A stretch of 64,000 nucleotides of DNA from Saccharothrix sp. (GCF_031180885.1 NZ_JAPSLK010000035.1:1-64000); one strand, 5' to 3'. Positions 46,696-56,137 are shown, counted from the first letter of the stretch. Translations and numbers: made by a program. The notes: a model not told the origin generated them from the letters alone.

Positions 46696-47457
46696 ATGGA
46701 GCGCGTCTTGGTTCGTCTCGGCTCGCCGCCGGTCGTGGCGAACCTGGGCGTCGGCGTCCACGGCGTCGCGAGCCGGCGGGACGAGTTCCTGCTGCCCGAG
46801 CTGTGGCAGCTGCACGTCTACGGCTACACCGCCGAACTGACCGTGGACGGCACGACGCACCCCATCCGCCCGGGCCACGTGAGCCTCGTCCCGCCGGGCA
46901 CGCGGGTGTCCTACCGCTACCAGGGCCGCTCCGAGCACCTGTACGTGCACCTGCGCCTGTCGGACGACGGCGAGGCCCTGTCCGTGCCGGTCATGCAGCA
47001 CGCGGGAGCGGAAACACCGCTGTTCACCGGCTTGTTGCGGCACGCCATCACGGTCGCGCCCGCGCAGCCCGCGATGGCCGCCGCCGAGGTGTGGACCGTG
47101 CTGTGGCGGGTCGCCCAGCTCTCGACCTCCGGCGGCGCGCACGGCGCGGTGGCCGCGGCCGTCGCGCACGTCGAGGCGAACCTCGCCGGTCCGCTGACCG
47201 TGCCCGGGGTCGCCGCCGCGGCCGGGGTGTCGCACAACCACCTGACCAGGCTGTTCCGCGCGGAGACCGGGCTGACCGTGGTGGCCTGGATCCGCCGCCG
47301 GCGGCTGGAACGGGCCCGCCACCTGCTGCGCGCCTCGACGCTGCCCATCCCGGCGGTCGCCGCGGCGGTCGGGTTCGACGACCTCCAGGCGTTCAACAAG
47401 GCGTGCCGGCGCGAGCTGGGCGCGTCGCCGCGCGCGGTGCGGGCCGGGCGAAACTGA
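46696..47457 (+). CDS. AraC-family transcriptional regulator
   Basis: A 253-residue regulator. The N-terminal cupin-like sensing domain includes LWQLHVYGYTAELTVDGTTHPIRPGHVSLVPPGTRVSYRYQG (metal-free cupin motifs). Two C-terminal helix-turn-helices follow: VPGVAAAAGVSHNHLTRLFRAETG and IPAVAAAVGFDDLQAFNKACRRELG. It probably controls the divergent dioxygenase pair in response to a small effector. Confidence 0.9.
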   Translation: MERVLVRLGSPPVVANLGVGVHGVASRRDEFLLPELWQLHVYGYTAELTVDGTTHPIRPGHVSLVPPGTRVSYRYQGRSEHLYVHLRLSDDGEALSVPVMQHAGAETPLFTGLLRHAITVAPAQPAMAAAEVWTVLWRVAQLSTSGGAHGAVAAAVAHVEANLAGPLTVPGVAAAAGVSHNHLTRLFRAETGLTVVAWIRRRRLERARHLLRASTLPIPAVAAAVGFDDLQAFNKACRRELGASPRAVRAGRN

Positions 47458-47494
47458 GGTCTTCACGGTTCGGGACATCTCCGCTACCTTCTTG

Positions 47495-47508
47495 GAAGCG
47501 TTCCCGGG
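47495..47508. promoter_or_regulatory. Degenerate CebR-like box TGGAAGCGTTCCCG
   Basis: TGGAAGCGTTCCCG retains the symmetric GCGTTCCC core of the TGGGAGCGCTCCCA operator and lies about 120 bp before the CBM2-esterase gene. It is weaker than the site at 35328. Confidence 0.45.
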
Positions 47509-47625
47509 AGCTGCGCGGACGGCCGGTTCGGGCCACAGTGGACACATGACCGCGCGGCCGTCCAGTCGATCCCCCTTCCCCCGCGCGCGTTCCGCGCTGC
47601 GTCGACCATCCACGGAGGACACCCA

Positions 47626-49044
47626 GTGCACCGGTCCCGGGTGGCGGCCACCGCCGTCCTCACCGCCGCGTTGACCGCGGCCGGCATGATCACCAGCGCC
47701 CCGGCCCAGGCGGCCGAGGGGTGCCGGGTCGACTACAAGGTGACCAACCAGTGGCCGGGCGGGTTCACCGCCGACGTGCAGGTCACCAACCTCGGCGACG
47801 CCGTCAACGGCTGGCGGCTGACGTGGTCGTTCGGCGCCGGCCAGCAGGTCACCGCCTCGTGGGGCGCGACCGCGACCCAGTCCGGCGCGCAGGTCACCGC
47901 GGTCAACGCGAGCTGGAACGCGGCCCTGGGCACCGGCGCGTCCACGTCGTTCGGCTTCAACGCCAACGTGACCGGGTCGAACCCCGCGCCCGCCGCCTTC
48001 GCGCTCAACGGCACCGCGTGCACCGGCGCGCCCGCGCCCGCCGACCCGCTCGCCCGCGCGCACACCGCGGGCCGGGTCACCCAGGACGTCCGCTACTCCT
48101 GGCCCGGCATCTACTTCGAGGGCCGCGTCCGGGGCACCGGGGTCGGCATAGTGCTGGACGACGCGAACAACGACTACGACGTCCAGGTCGACGGCACGAC
48201 CGTCGCCACCCTGGTCACCCCCGGCAAGACCACCCACTGGGTGAACGGCCTGAGCAACACCGAGCACCGCGTCCGGCTGGTCAAGCGGACCGAGAGCACG
48301 TGGGCGGCCGGGCAGTTCGGCGGCTTCGTCGCCGCGCAGGGCGGGCAGGTCCTGGAGAAGCCCGCCGCGCGCACCCGGCAGATCGAGTTCATCGGCGACT
48401 CCCAGACCGTCGGCTACGGCAACATGTCCACCCAGCGCGACTGCTCGACCAACGGCGGGGTCAACCGCAACACCAACAGCGACCTGAGCTACGGCGCCCT
48501 GACCGCGCGCTCGCTCAACGCCGACTACCAGGTCAACGCGTTCTCCGGCCTGGGCATGGTGCGCAACTACAACGGCGGTTCCCCCAACGTCACCTACCGC
48601 ACCTACTACGACCGCGCGCTGCTGCACGTCGAGGGTGACGTGTGGCAGAACCCCGGCACGTGGAAGCCGCAGCTCGTCGTCATCGGCCTGGGCACCAACG
48701 ACTTCTCCACCGCCATCAACCCCGGTGAGCCGTGGACCCCGGAGAGCCTCGTCGCCGCCTACAAGTCCGCCTACCAGGGCTTCCTGGACAAGCTGCGCAC
48801 CCGCTACGGCGCCGGCACGACGATCCTGGTCAGCGCCCACGGCTCCGGCACCCTGCCCGACGCCGCCCGCCAGGTCGTGCGGGACCGCAACAACCAGGGC
48901 GACAGCCGGGTCCGCTTCTGGGGCTACGACGGCAGCGCCGCGCTGGACCTGCTCGGCTGCGACTGGCACTTCTCGGCGCGCGACCACCGGCTGCTCTCGG
49001 GTTCGCTCGCCGACTACATCGCCCGGCTCGGCCTGACGTGGTGA
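47626..49044 (+). CDS. Secreted CBM2 plus CE2-type SGNH carbohydrate acetylesterase
   Basis: A 472-residue secreted protein, GTG start, signal peptide ending AQA-AE. The CBM2 (about 32-130: CRVDYKVTNQWPGGFTADVQVTNLG, WNAALGTGASTSFGFNANVTGSNPAP) is followed by the CE2 jelly roll (about 145-245: GRVTQDVRYSWPGIYFEGRVRGTG). The SGNH domain shows IEFIGDSQTVGYGN (block I Ser), GLGTNDFST (block III) and DWHFSARDH (block V). CE2 enzymes deacetylate xylan and glucomannan. The alpha-galactosidase gene is coupled to it by a GTGA overlap, pairing acetyl and galactosyl removal as in galactoglucomannan. Confidence 0.9.
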   Translation: MHRSRVAATAVLTAALTAAGMITSAPAQAAEGCRVDYKVTNQWPGGFTADVQVTNLGDAVNGWRLTWSFGAGQQVTASWGATATQSGAQVTAVNASWNAALGTGASTSFGFNANVTGSNPAPAAFALNGTACTGAPAPADPLARAHTAGRVTQDVRYSWPGIYFEGRVRGTGVGIVLDDANNDYDVQVDGTTVATLVTPGKTTHWVNGLSNTEHRVRLVKRTESTWAAGQFGGFVAAQGGQVLEKPAARTRQIEFIGDSQTVGYGNMSTQRDCSTNGGVNRNTNSDLSYGALTARSLNADYQVNAFSGLGMVRNYNGGSPNVTYRTYYDRALLHVEGDVWQNPGTWKPQLVVIGLGTNDFSTAINPGEPWTPESLVAAYKSAYQGFLDKLRTRYGAGTTILVSAHGSGTLPDAARQVVRDRNNQGDSRVRFWGYDGSAALDLLGCDWHFSARDHRLLSGSLADYIARLGLTW

Positions 49045-51098
49045 CGCGCTTCCAGTGGGGCAACGACGACCTGGCCGCCGAGTTCGCCCTCACCGAGGAC
49101 GGCGTCCTCCGGCTGGAGCGGCTCGGCGCGCCCGGCGCGCAGCACCACCCCGGCGCGCCCGTGCCGCTGGTGGCGGTGTCCGCGACGGGCCACGGCCGGA
49201 CCTGGTCGGGCAACCGGTTCATCCACACCGCGATCGGCGAACGGTTGCGCCACAAGGAACACCGTTCGACGCACGAAGACGGCCTGCGGACGCTGACCGT
49301 CGAACTCCACGACCCGGCGACCGGCCTGACCGCCGAGGTGGTCTACCGCCTCGCGGACGGCATCCCCGTGCTGCGCTCGGAAGTCGTGCTGCGCAACGAC
49401 GGCCCGACCGCGCTGCACCTGGAAACCGTCAGCTCGCTCGCGGTCGGGTGCCTCACGGACGCCTTGGACGACGCCGACGTGATGTGGGCGGACAACGACT
49501 GGTTCGCCGAGTGCCGGTGGCGGCGCGAACCGCTGCGGCTGAGTTCGCCGGTGATCAGCGGACGGGTGCGGATGGGCTACGGCCGGGGCGCGTTCGTGCT
49601 GGCCGGCCAGGGCGCCTGGTCCAGTTGCGGCACCCTGCCGATGGGCGGCCTGACCGACCGCCGGACCGGCCGGACTCATCTGTGGCAGGTCGAGCACAAC
49701 GGGGGTGGCTGGCGCTGGGAGTGCGGAGAGCGCGAGGGTTCCGCCTACCTGGCGGCGTTCGGCCCGTGCGAAAGCCCGCACGGCTGGCGGCACACCCTCG
49801 AACCCGGCGCGGAGTTCCGCACCGTGCCGGTCGCCCTCGCCGTCAGTGATCAAGGCCCGGACCAGGCCTTCGCCGCGCTGACCCGACACCGCCGCGCGAC
49901 CCGCCGCCCGCACCCCGACCACGAGCACCTGCCCGTCATCTTCAACGACTACATGAACTGCCTGATGGGCGACCCCACCACCGCGAAACTCCTGCCACTG
50001 GTCGACGCGGCGGCCGAGGCGGGCGCGGAGTACTTCGTCATCGACGCCGGCTGGTACGCCGACGAGGCGGAGAACTGGTGGGACACCGTGGGCGCGTGGG
50101 AACCCTCGCGGACCCGCTTCCCCGGCGGCATCCACGAGGTCCTGGACCACATCCGGGACCGCGGCATGGTGCCCGGCCTGTGGCTGGAGCCGGAGGTGGT
50201 CGGGACGCGCAGCCCGGTCGCCGACGCCCTGCCCGAGGAGGCGTTCTTCCGCCGCGAGGGCCTGCGGGTCGTGGAGAGCGGCCGGTACCACCTCGACCTG
50301 CGCCACCCCGCGGCCCGCGCCCACCTCGACCGGGTCGTGGACCGCCTGGTCGGCGAGTGGGGCGTGGGCTACCTCAAGCTGGACCACAACGTCGACCACG
50401 GCCCGGGCACCAGCGACCACCCCGGCGAGAGCCCCGCCGACGGCATGCTCGGCCACCACCGGGCGCACCTTGACTGGCTGGATGGCGTCCTGGACCGCCA
50501 CCCGCACCTGGTGCTGGAGAACTGCGCGTCGGGCGGCATGCGCATGGACCACGCGCTGCTGTCCCGGATGCAGGTGCAGTCCACCAGCGACCAGCAGGAC
50601 CTGGCCCGGTACGCGTCCATCGCCGCCGCCGTGCCCACCGCGGTCACCCCGGAGCAGGCGGCGGTGTGGGCGTACCCGCAGCCGGAGGACTCGCTCGACG
50701 AGGTCGCGTTCACCATGACCTCGGCGCTGCTGGGCCGGGTGCACCTGTCGGGACGCATTCCCGAACTCACTCCCGAAGCGCGCGCGCTCGTGCACGAGGC
50801 CATGGCCGTGTACAAGGAGATCCGCGCCGACCTGCCGCACGCACTCCCGTCGTGGCCGCTGGGCCTGCCGTCCTGGGACGACCCGTGGCTGGCCTTGGCC
50901 CTCCACACGCCCACCACCACGTACCTGGCCGTGTGGCGTCGCGGCGGCGAGCCCACGCTGAACCTGAACAACCCGGCCGGCCGCGTGGACCTGCTCTACC
51001 CCAGCACGAGCCAGGCGGTCTGCGAACCGCACCCGAACGGACTCGTGCTCACCCTTCCCACGGCCCCGTCCGCCGTGTTGCTGCGCCTCGCGCGATAG
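49041..51098 (+). CDS. GH36 alpha-galactosidase, cytoplasmic
   Basis: A 685-residue protein without a signal peptide, GTG start overlapping the CE2 stop. It shows an N-terminal beta-sandwich (to about residue 290), then a TIM barrel with FNDYMNCLMGDPTTAKLLPLVDAAAEAGAEYFVIDAGWY and WLEPEVVG. The nucleophile strand is YLKLDHNVDHGPGTS and the acid/base region CASGGMRMDHALLSRMQVQSTSDQQD. It cleaves alpha-1,6-galactose from imported galacto-oligosaccharides. The SDQQD end replaces the usual SDDTD; catalytic Asp remains at the expected TSD position. Confidence 0.9.
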   Translation: MTRFQWGNDDLAAEFALTEDGVLRLERLGAPGAQHHPGAPVPLVAVSATGHGRTWSGNRFIHTAIGERLRHKEHRSTHEDGLRTLTVELHDPATGLTAEVVYRLADGIPVLRSEVVLRNDGPTALHLETVSSLAVGCLTDALDDADVMWADNDWFAECRWRREPLRLSSPVISGRVRMGYGRGAFVLAGQGAWSSCGTLPMGGLTDRRTGRTHLWQVEHNGGGWRWECGEREGSAYLAAFGPCESPHGWRHTLEPGAEFRTVPVALAVSDQGPDQAFAALTRHRRATRRPHPDHEHLPVIFNDYMNCLMGDPTTAKLLPLVDAAAEAGAEYFVIDAGWYADEAENWWDTVGAWEPSRTRFPGGIHEVLDHIRDRGMVPGLWLEPEVVGTRSPVADALPEEAFFRREGLRVVESGRYHLDLRHPAARAHLDRVVDRLVGEWGVGYLKLDHNVDHGPGTSDHPGESPADGMLGHHRAHLDWLDGVLDRHPHLVLENCASGGMRMDHALLSRMQVQSTSDQQDLARYASIAAAVPTAVTPEQAAVWAYPQPEDSLDEVAFTMTSALLGRVHLSGRIPELTPEARALVHEAMAVYKEIRADLPHALPSWPLGLPSWDDPWLALALHTPTTTYLAVWRRGGEPTLNLNNPAGRVDLLYPSTSQAVCEPHPNGLVLTLPTAPSAVLLRLAR

Positions 51099-51118
51099 TT
51101 TGTTCGCGTTAACAAGTA

Positions 51119-51156
51119 GCGCCCTGATCTGCGTATAGAGACGCAGATCAGGGCGC
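51119..51156 (+). terminator. Terminator after the GH36 gene
   Basis: GCGCCCTGATCTGCG at 51119-51133 pairs perfectly with CGCAGATCAGGGCGC at 51142-51156 around an 8 nt loop TATAGAGA. Confidence 0.9.
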
Positions 51157-51243
51157 GTGAGCGCTAACAACGAGCCGTTGACGTCCGGTGTCCGGCTCGT
51201 TACATTGGCCCGAAAGTTAACAGCTTCCCTGCCGAAAATTTCG
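51157..51243. promoter_or_regulatory. Operators before GH62: GTGAGCGCTAACA and CGAAAATTTCG
   Basis: GTGAGCGCTAACA at 51157-51169 is the reverse of the site at 17122. CGAAAATTTCG at 51233-51243 is a perfect BxlR/XlnR-type element, with half-site CGAAAGTT near 51211. GH62 may thus answer to two LacI-type regulators. Confidence 0.65.
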
Positions 51244-51281
51244 AAACTCCCGCCTGCCGACCGATCCAGGAAGGTCTGGTC

Positions 51282-52727
51282 ATGCTCTCGATACGACGCT
51301 TCTCGTCGCGGCGGGCCAAGGTGGCCGTCGCGGCGCTCGCGCCGGTCGCCGCCCTGTCCGTGCTGACGGCGGTCTCCGCGCCGGCCTCGGCCGCGCCGGG
51401 CTGCTCGGTCGCCTACACGTCCCCGTCCCAGTGGCAGGGCGGGTTCACCGCGAACGTGGTGATCACCAACGTCGGCGACGCGGTCGACGGGTGGACCCTC
51501 ACGTGGTCGTTCGCCGCCGGCCAGCGGGTGACGCAGGCGTGGAACGCCGACGTGACGCAGAGCGGCGCGCAGGTGACGGCGAAGAACGTGTCCTACAACA
51601 GGTCCATCCCCACCGGCGGCAAGGTCGAGTTCGGCTTCAACGGCTCGTGGACCGGCAGCAACCCCGCGCCGGAAGCCTTCAGCCTCAACGGAACCCCGTG
51701 CACCGGAGGGGTGATCCCCACGTCCACCACGACCACGACCACCACCACGGGCACCCCGCCGGTCGGCAGCCTGCCGTCGAGCTTCCGCTGGTCCTCCAGC
51801 GGCATCCTGATCAGCCCGAAGCCCGACGCCACGCACCCCAACGTGGCGGTCAAGGACCCGAGCGTGGTCTACCACAACGGCAAGTACCACGTGTTCGCCT
51901 CGACCTACACCAACGGCTACAACCTGATGTACACCAGCTTCACCGACTGGTCGCAGGCGTCCTCCGCCCCGCACTACTACCTGGACCGCACGGCCATCGG
52001 CAGCGGGTACAAGGCCGCGCCACAGGTGTTCTACTTCGCGCCGCAACGGTTGTGGTACCTGGTCTACCAGACCGGTGACAACGCCTCGTACTCCACCAAC
52101 ACCGACATCGCCAACCCGGCGACGTGGTCCGCGCCGCGCGGCTTCTACGCCAACGGGATGCCGCAGATCATCCGCGACAACATCGGCAACGGCTACTGGG
52201 TGGACTTCTGGACCGTCTGCGACAGCGCCAAGTGCTACCTGTTCTCCTCCGACGACAACGGCCACCTGTACCGGTCGGAGACGAGCCTGTCGCAGTTCCC
52301 CAACGGCTTCACCAACACCGTGATCGCGATGCAGGACGCCGACAAGAACCGGCTGTTCGAGGCGTCCAACGTCTACAAGATCGCGGGCAAGCAGCAGTAC
52401 CTGCTGGTGCACGAGGCCATCGGCACCGACGGCCGCCGCTACTTCCGCTCCTGGACCGCGCCGCAGATCACCGGACCGTGGACCGCGCTGGCCGACACCG
52501 AGGCCAACCCGTTCGCCCGCGCCAACAACGTGACGTTCCCGAGTGGACAGTGGACCCGGGACATCAGCCACGGCGAGGTGGTGCGCACCAACGTCGACCA
52601 GACGATGGAGATCAGCCCGTGCAAGCTGAGCTACCTGTACCAGGGGCTGGACCCCAACGCAGGCGGTGAGTACAACCGGCTGCCCTGGCGCCTGGGTCTG
52701 CTGACCCAGACCAACTCCACCTGCTGA
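51282..52727 (+). CDS. Secreted CBM2 plus GH62 alpha-L-arabinofuranosidase
   Basis: A 481-residue protein. Signal peptide to about residue 38 (ASA-AP), CBM2 ([56 protein letters not shown]), a short Thr linker, and the GH62 domain from [20 protein letters not shown] (about residue 165). The base Asp lies in [54 protein letters not shown] and [22 protein letters not shown] hold the remaining active-site residues. It removes arabinose from arabinoxylan on intact fibres. Both CBM2 and GH62 lengths are normal. Confidence 0.95.
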   Translation: MLSIRRFSSRRAKVAVAALAPVAALSVLTAVSAPASAAPGCSVAYTSPSQWQGGFTANVVITNVGDAVDGWTLTWSFAAGQRVTQAWNADVTQSGAQVTAKNVSYNRSIPTGGKVEFGFNGSWTGSNPAPEAFSLNGTPCTGGVIPTSTTTTTTTTGTPPVGSLPSSFRWSSSGILISPKPDATHPNVAVKDPSVVYHNGKYHVFASTYTNGYNLMYTSFTDWSQASSAPHYYLDRTAIGSGYKAAPQVFYFAPQRLWYLVYQTGDNASYSTNTDIANPATWSAPRGFYANGMPQIIRDNIGNGYWVDFWTVCDSAKCYLFSSDDNGHLYRSETSLSQFPNGFTNTVIAMQDADKNRLFEASNVYKIAGKQQYLLVHEAIGTDGRRYFRSWTAPQITGPWTALADTEANPFARANNVTFPSGQWTRDISHGEVVRTNVDQTMEISPCKLSYLYQGLDPNAGGEYNRLPWRLGLLTQTNSTC

Positions 52728-52822
52728 GGGCGCGCGGGTCCCGCCGTCCCTGCCCGGCGGCGCCCGCGCCCTCATCCGCCGCCGCACGCAACCCCTAGTA
52801 AACGGCAGAAAAGAGCTGCTCA

Positions 52823-54163
52823 ATGTCGAGGCACAGACTCTTCGGGCCGGCATCGGCCGCCGTGCTCCTGGTCGGGGCGCTGGTCGCCACGGCGGTCGTC
52901 GCCGGCGTCAGCCAGGCCACCTCGTCCACCTCGTCCACGTCGGTCGGCACGCTGGCGGCCAGCGCCGGCTGCGGCAAGGCGCCGACCCTGCGCAGCGGGA
53001 CGCACACGATCACCACCAGCGGCAAGAGCCGCCAGTTCGTGCTGCGCGTCCCCGACGGTTACGACAACACCCGGCAGTACCGGCTGATCTTCGGCTTCCA
53101 CTGGCGCGGCGGCAGCATGAACGACGTCGCCACGGGTGGCAGCAGCGGCGCGGCCTGGGCGTACTACGGGATGCAGGAGCAGTCGAACAACAGCGCGATC
53201 CTCGTGTCGCCACAGGGCTTCAACGCCGGCTGGGCGAACTCGGGCGGCGAGGACGTCACGTTCGTCGACGACATCATCCGGCGCGTCGAGAGCGACCTGT
53301 GCGTGGACACCAGGCTGCGGTTCGCGATGGGCTTCAGCTACGGCGGCGGCATGAGCTACGCGCTGGCGTGCGCGAGGGCGACGGTGTTCCGCGCGGTCGT
53401 GGTGTACGCGGGCGCGCAGCTGAGCGGGTGCGCCGGCGGGACCCAGCCGATCGCGTACTTCGGCATCCACGGCATCTCGGACAACGTCCTGAACATCTCC
53501 CTGGGCCGTGGCCTGCGCGACACGTTCGTCCGCAACAACGGCTGCGCCGCGCAGAGCCCCCGCGAACCCGGCGTGGGCAGCCGGACGCACATCACCACGA
53601 CGTACTCGTGCCGGGCGGGCTACCCGGTCCAGTGGGCGGCCTTCGACGGTGGCCACGCCCCGGCCCCGGTGGAGGGCTGCGGCTGCGACGACGGCGCCCG
53701 GACGTGGACCAAGACCGAGGCGTGGCGGTTCATCTCCCAGTTCCAGGGCGACACCCCGCCCACGAGCACCACCACGACCTCCACCACGACCACGACGACG
53801 ACCTCCACCACGACCACCACGACGACGACCGGCAACCCGCCCGGTGAGACCTGCCGGGTGACCGACACCGTCAACGCCTGGAACACCGGCCTGACGTCGG
53901 AGATCGTCATCACCAACACCGGCAGCACGCCGATCAGCGGCTGGTCCCTGGTCTTCACCCTGCCGGGCGGCCAGACGATCACCAGCGGCTGGAACGCGAC
54001 CTACTCGCCCAACTCCGGCCAGGTGACGGCGCGGAACGTCGGGTACAACGCCGACATCGCACCGAACGCGTCGGTGAGCATCGGCTTCCAGGCAACCCAC
54101 ACCGGCAACACAGCCGAGCCGACCACGTTTACCCTCAACGGCGCCAACTGCACAGTGGCCTGA
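52823..54163 (+). CDS. Secreted CE1 feruloyl-esterase-like protein with Thr linker and CBM2
   Basis: A 446-residue secreted protein, signal anchor MSRHRLFGPASAAVLLVGAL. The esterase domain starts CGKAPTLRSGTHT. It has FGFHWRGGSMND, GMQEQSNNSAILVSPQGFNAGWANSGGEDVTF, elbow GFSYGGGMS and His motif FDGGHAPAPVEGC. A Thr-rich linker of about 25 residues and a CBM2 (CRVTDTVNAWNTGLTSEIVITNTG) follow. It shares its catalytic domain with 41378-42709 and its CBM2 design with 43190-44530. It lies 95 nt after GH62 and may be co-transcribed. Confidence 0.92.
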   Translation: MSRHRLFGPASAAVLLVGALVATAVVAGVSQATSSTSSTSVGTLAASAGCGKAPTLRSGTHTITTSGKSRQFVLRVPDGYDNTRQYRLIFGFHWRGGSMNDVATGGSSGAAWAYYGMQEQSNNSAILVSPQGFNAGWANSGGEDVTFVDDIIRRVESDLCVDTRLRFAMGFSYGGGMSYALACARATVFRAVVVYAGAQLSGCAGGTQPIAYFGIHGISDNVLNISLGRGLRDTFVRNNGCAAQSPREPGVGSRTHITTTYSCRAGYPVQWAAFDGGHAPAPVEGCGCDDGARTWTKTEAWRFISQFQGDTPPTSTTTTSTTTTTTTSTTTTTTTTGNPPGETCRVTDTVNAWNTGLTSEIVITNTGSTPISGWSLVFTLPGGQTITSGWNATYSPNSGQVTARNVGYNADIAPNASVSIGFQATHTGNTAEPTTFTLNGANCTVA

Positions 54164-54320
54164 CCAGGACGCTTCGCGCGAGGGGTGGCGGACGCCGCCC
54201 TTCGCGCGAAGCGCTGCTCGTCGCTTTCGGCGCGCAGCGCGTGCTTCAGGCGCGCAGCGCCCTTGTTCTTCGGCGCGCAGCGCCGTCGGGCAGTGCCGCC
54301 GGGGCACACACCTCAACCCG

Positions 54321-54725
54321 GGCTTCTTGCTTGTGTCATCCCCGTATGGCCCGCCCGAAGGGCTACCACAGATTTCCCGGGTGCAGCCGAAAAGTTTTGC
54401 GAGGAACGAGCAAAAGTTTTTAGCGGCACCCGGGAAATCTGTGGTCGGCTTTGCCGGGTCATGCGGCAATGCCGCTAACTTAAGGTTTCGGCTGGTCAGA
54501 GCCCGCTTCTTGGGTGCTCCGGGCCCTGTGCGGGCCCGTAGCAGTGTCCACTTAGGACGCATGGGGGCCACGCTGGCGCAAAGTCCCTGGTCGAGTCTCG
54601 CGCCGACTGGCATCACCCTCAGGAAGTTGATCAATCTGAACTTGATCTGAATCAGCGCTGACGTGCGAAGATCATCCTTAAGTTAGCGGCATTGGGTCAT
54701 GCGGGGATGACACAAGCAAGAAGCC
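54321..54725. repeat. Hairpin element C, split by a 228 bp insertion
   Basis: Left part 54321-54466 and right part 54695-54725 rejoin into a 167 bp element when the insertion and one 10 bp duplication are removed, exactly the length of element B. The outer arms match B (GGCTTCTTGCTTGTGTCATC); the inner arms match A (CCACAGATTTCCCGGGTG). The core TTTTGCGAGGAACGAGCAAAA is present. Confidence 0.88.
54467..54694. mobile_element. MITE-like non-autonomous insertion with 19 bp perfect ends and 10 bp target duplication
   Basis: The left end CAATGCCGCTAACTTAAGG (54467-54485) is the exact complement of the right end (54676-54694). The host sequence GGTCATGCGG occurs immediately on both sides (54457-54466 and 54695-54704). 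The 190 bp interior encodes no transposase. The end sequence and a 10 bp target duplication suit mobilisation by an IS4-family transposase encoded elsewhere. Confidence 0.92.
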
Positions 54726-54994
54726 CCCGCAGTTGTAGTTGTGTCATCCTTGGCGGCTCGCCCGCCGGCGAGGCTCTTTCAATCTTTAGACCGGCGCTTC
54801 GCTGCTCAAATCCACGCTTCGCGCGTGGTCACGCAACGCGCTCCGCGCTGCTGGAGGAGGAACGCGCTTCGCGCTCTCGAACGCGCTGACGCGCTCTCGG
54901 GACGTACGCGCTGGCGCGCTCTCAAGATCAAAAGCTTGAAGGATCAAAAGCTACAAGCGGCGCTCGCCGCGCGGCAGGCCCCCGGGGGTGGACG

Positions 54995-55131
54995 GGCGTC
55001 GGTTCGTCCCCCGTACGACCTGCCGGAGGCAACCACCCTTTGGTCTTCTCCGCAACCGGAAAAGCTGGTTGCGGAGAAGACCAAAGCGCGGTTGGGCTGC
55101 GCCCAGGCCGTACGGGGGACGAACCGAGGCC
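54995..55131. repeat. Hairpin element E (137 bp inverted repeat, different core)
   Basis: Its outer arms GGCGTCGGTTCGTCCCCCGT and the matching ACGGGGGACGAACCGAGGCC resemble those of elements A and D. The apical stem is CTTTGGTCTTCTCCGCAACC paired with its exact complement around GGAAAAGCT, lacking the TTTTGCGAGGAACG core. Confidence 0.82.
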
Positions 55132-55360
55132 CTTCCTGTGGCTTGGCAAGCCCGACCAAAAGCAGCGCCAGCGGCGCAAAAGCAGCGGCTTCGCCGCAAT
55201 GGAGTCGGCTTTGCCGTAGAGGAGTCGGCTTCGCCGTAAAAGCGCGCGGCCGGTTGCGTTGGTGGTGCGGTGTGCCTGCGGGTGGCGGCCAGTGATGGGA
55301 GGGGTGGTGTGGGCGGCTGGTGATCGAGGCGGGTGTGGGTGGTCGGGGAGTGGTGGGTGG

Positions 55361-56137
55361 TCAGGGGTCGGGGGTGGCGGGTCGGTCCAAGCGGGTCGGG
55401 TCGCCGGAGTTGTCCCGCCGAACCAGCCAGGCCTCGGTGATGTGCGTGAACATGGCCTCGGCTGCCCCCGTCGGGTCCTGGGCCGCGATCCGCTCGTACA
55501 CCGCCCGGTGCCCCATGTTGGACGCCACGCACAGCGCGCGTTCACTCCGACCGGTGTACCGGGCCGTGTTGATCACCTGACCCTCCAACGCCCGCACCAC
55601 ACCACGCGCGATCCGGTTCCCCGACGCCTGCATGACCGTGTCGTGGAACGCCCGGTCCTGCTCCCGGTAAGCCACCGGGTCGTCCACCAGCTCGTCCATG
55701 CGCTCCACCAACATCCGCAGCCGCTCGACGGTCTCCTCGTCCGCGGTGCGAGCGGCCACGGCGGCCATGTCGGACTCCAACAGCCGCCTCGTCACCACGA
55801 CGTCGTCCAGCACCGCCAGGCTGTCGTCCTGCGCGATGGTGGCGGCCAGGACGAGTTCGTCGAGCAGGTTCCACAACGCCGGCGGTGTCACCGTGGTGCC
55901 GGACCCCTGGCGGACCTGCACCAAGCCCTTCTCCTGCAACACCTTCACCGACTCGCGGACCACCGTCCGGCTCACCGAGAACGTCTCGCACAGCACCGGT
56001 TCCGGCGGCAGCGCGGTCCCGGAGGGGTAGACGCCGCGCACGATGCGCTCCACGAGTTCGGCCGTGACGGCCTTGGCCAGGCTGGCCGGGCGGCGAGCCC
56101 AACTCGGGGCGCTCGGGGCGTCGTCGGTCGCCGTCAT
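55361..56137 (-). CDS. FadR/GntR-family transcriptional regulator
   Basis: A 258-residue regulator. The GntR winged helix lies at about residues 20-85 (AVTAELVERIVRGVYPSGTALPPEPVLCETFSVSRTVVRESVKVLQEKGLVQVRQGSGTTV). The FCD/FadR-C effector domain follows with metal-ligand-like positions in EQDRAFHDTVMQASGN and RAVYERIAAQDP. Start at 56137; upstream in-frame codons lie within the operator region. It diverges from an ABC importer, and the shared promoter carries an ACGTAAGACGTCATACG site. Such regulators often sense sugar acids. Confidence 0.88.
   Translation of the reverse strand: MTATDDAPSAPSWARRPASLAKAVTAELVERIVRGVYPSGTALPPEPVLCETFSVSRTVVRESVKVLQEKGLVQVRQGSGTTVTPPALWNLLDELVLAATIAQDDSLAVLDDVVVTRRLLESDMAAVAARTADEETVERLRMLVERMDELVDDPVAYREQDRAFHDTVMQASGNRIARGVVRALEGQVINTARYTGRSERALCVASNMGHRAVYERIAAQDPTGAAEAMFTHITEAWLVRRDNSGDPTRLDRPATPDP

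Larger units (their letters stand above)
54164..55360. repeat. Repeat-rich intergenic region, locus 4, holding hairpin elements C and E and a MITE
   Basis: This gap of 1.2 kb separates convergent genes. Order: GCGCGAAGCGC-rich stretch (54180-54290), hairpin element C (54321-54725) interrupted by a MITE, the AGCCGCCAAGGATG-type module on the reverse strand (about 54735-54790), more GCGCTTCGCGC palindromes (54800-54930), hairpin element E (54995-55131), and G-rich repeats to 55360. No credible coding gene was found. Confidence 0.82.

Noticed and set aside
49014-52853. Minus-strand open frame of about 1280 codons opposite GH36 and GH62
   Set aside because: It is the complement of two clear glycosidase genes and encodes only repetitive Arg/Val/His sequence.
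53755-53845. Thr-codon-rich repeat as a microsatellite of interest
   Set aside because: It encodes an ordinary Thr-rich linker between the esterase and CBM2, common in secreted actinomycete enzymes; the same applies at 43510-43590.
54157-54650. Small open frames inside the hairpin and MITE region as genes
   Set aside because: They start within repeats, cross element borders and lack ribosome sites and recognisable domains.
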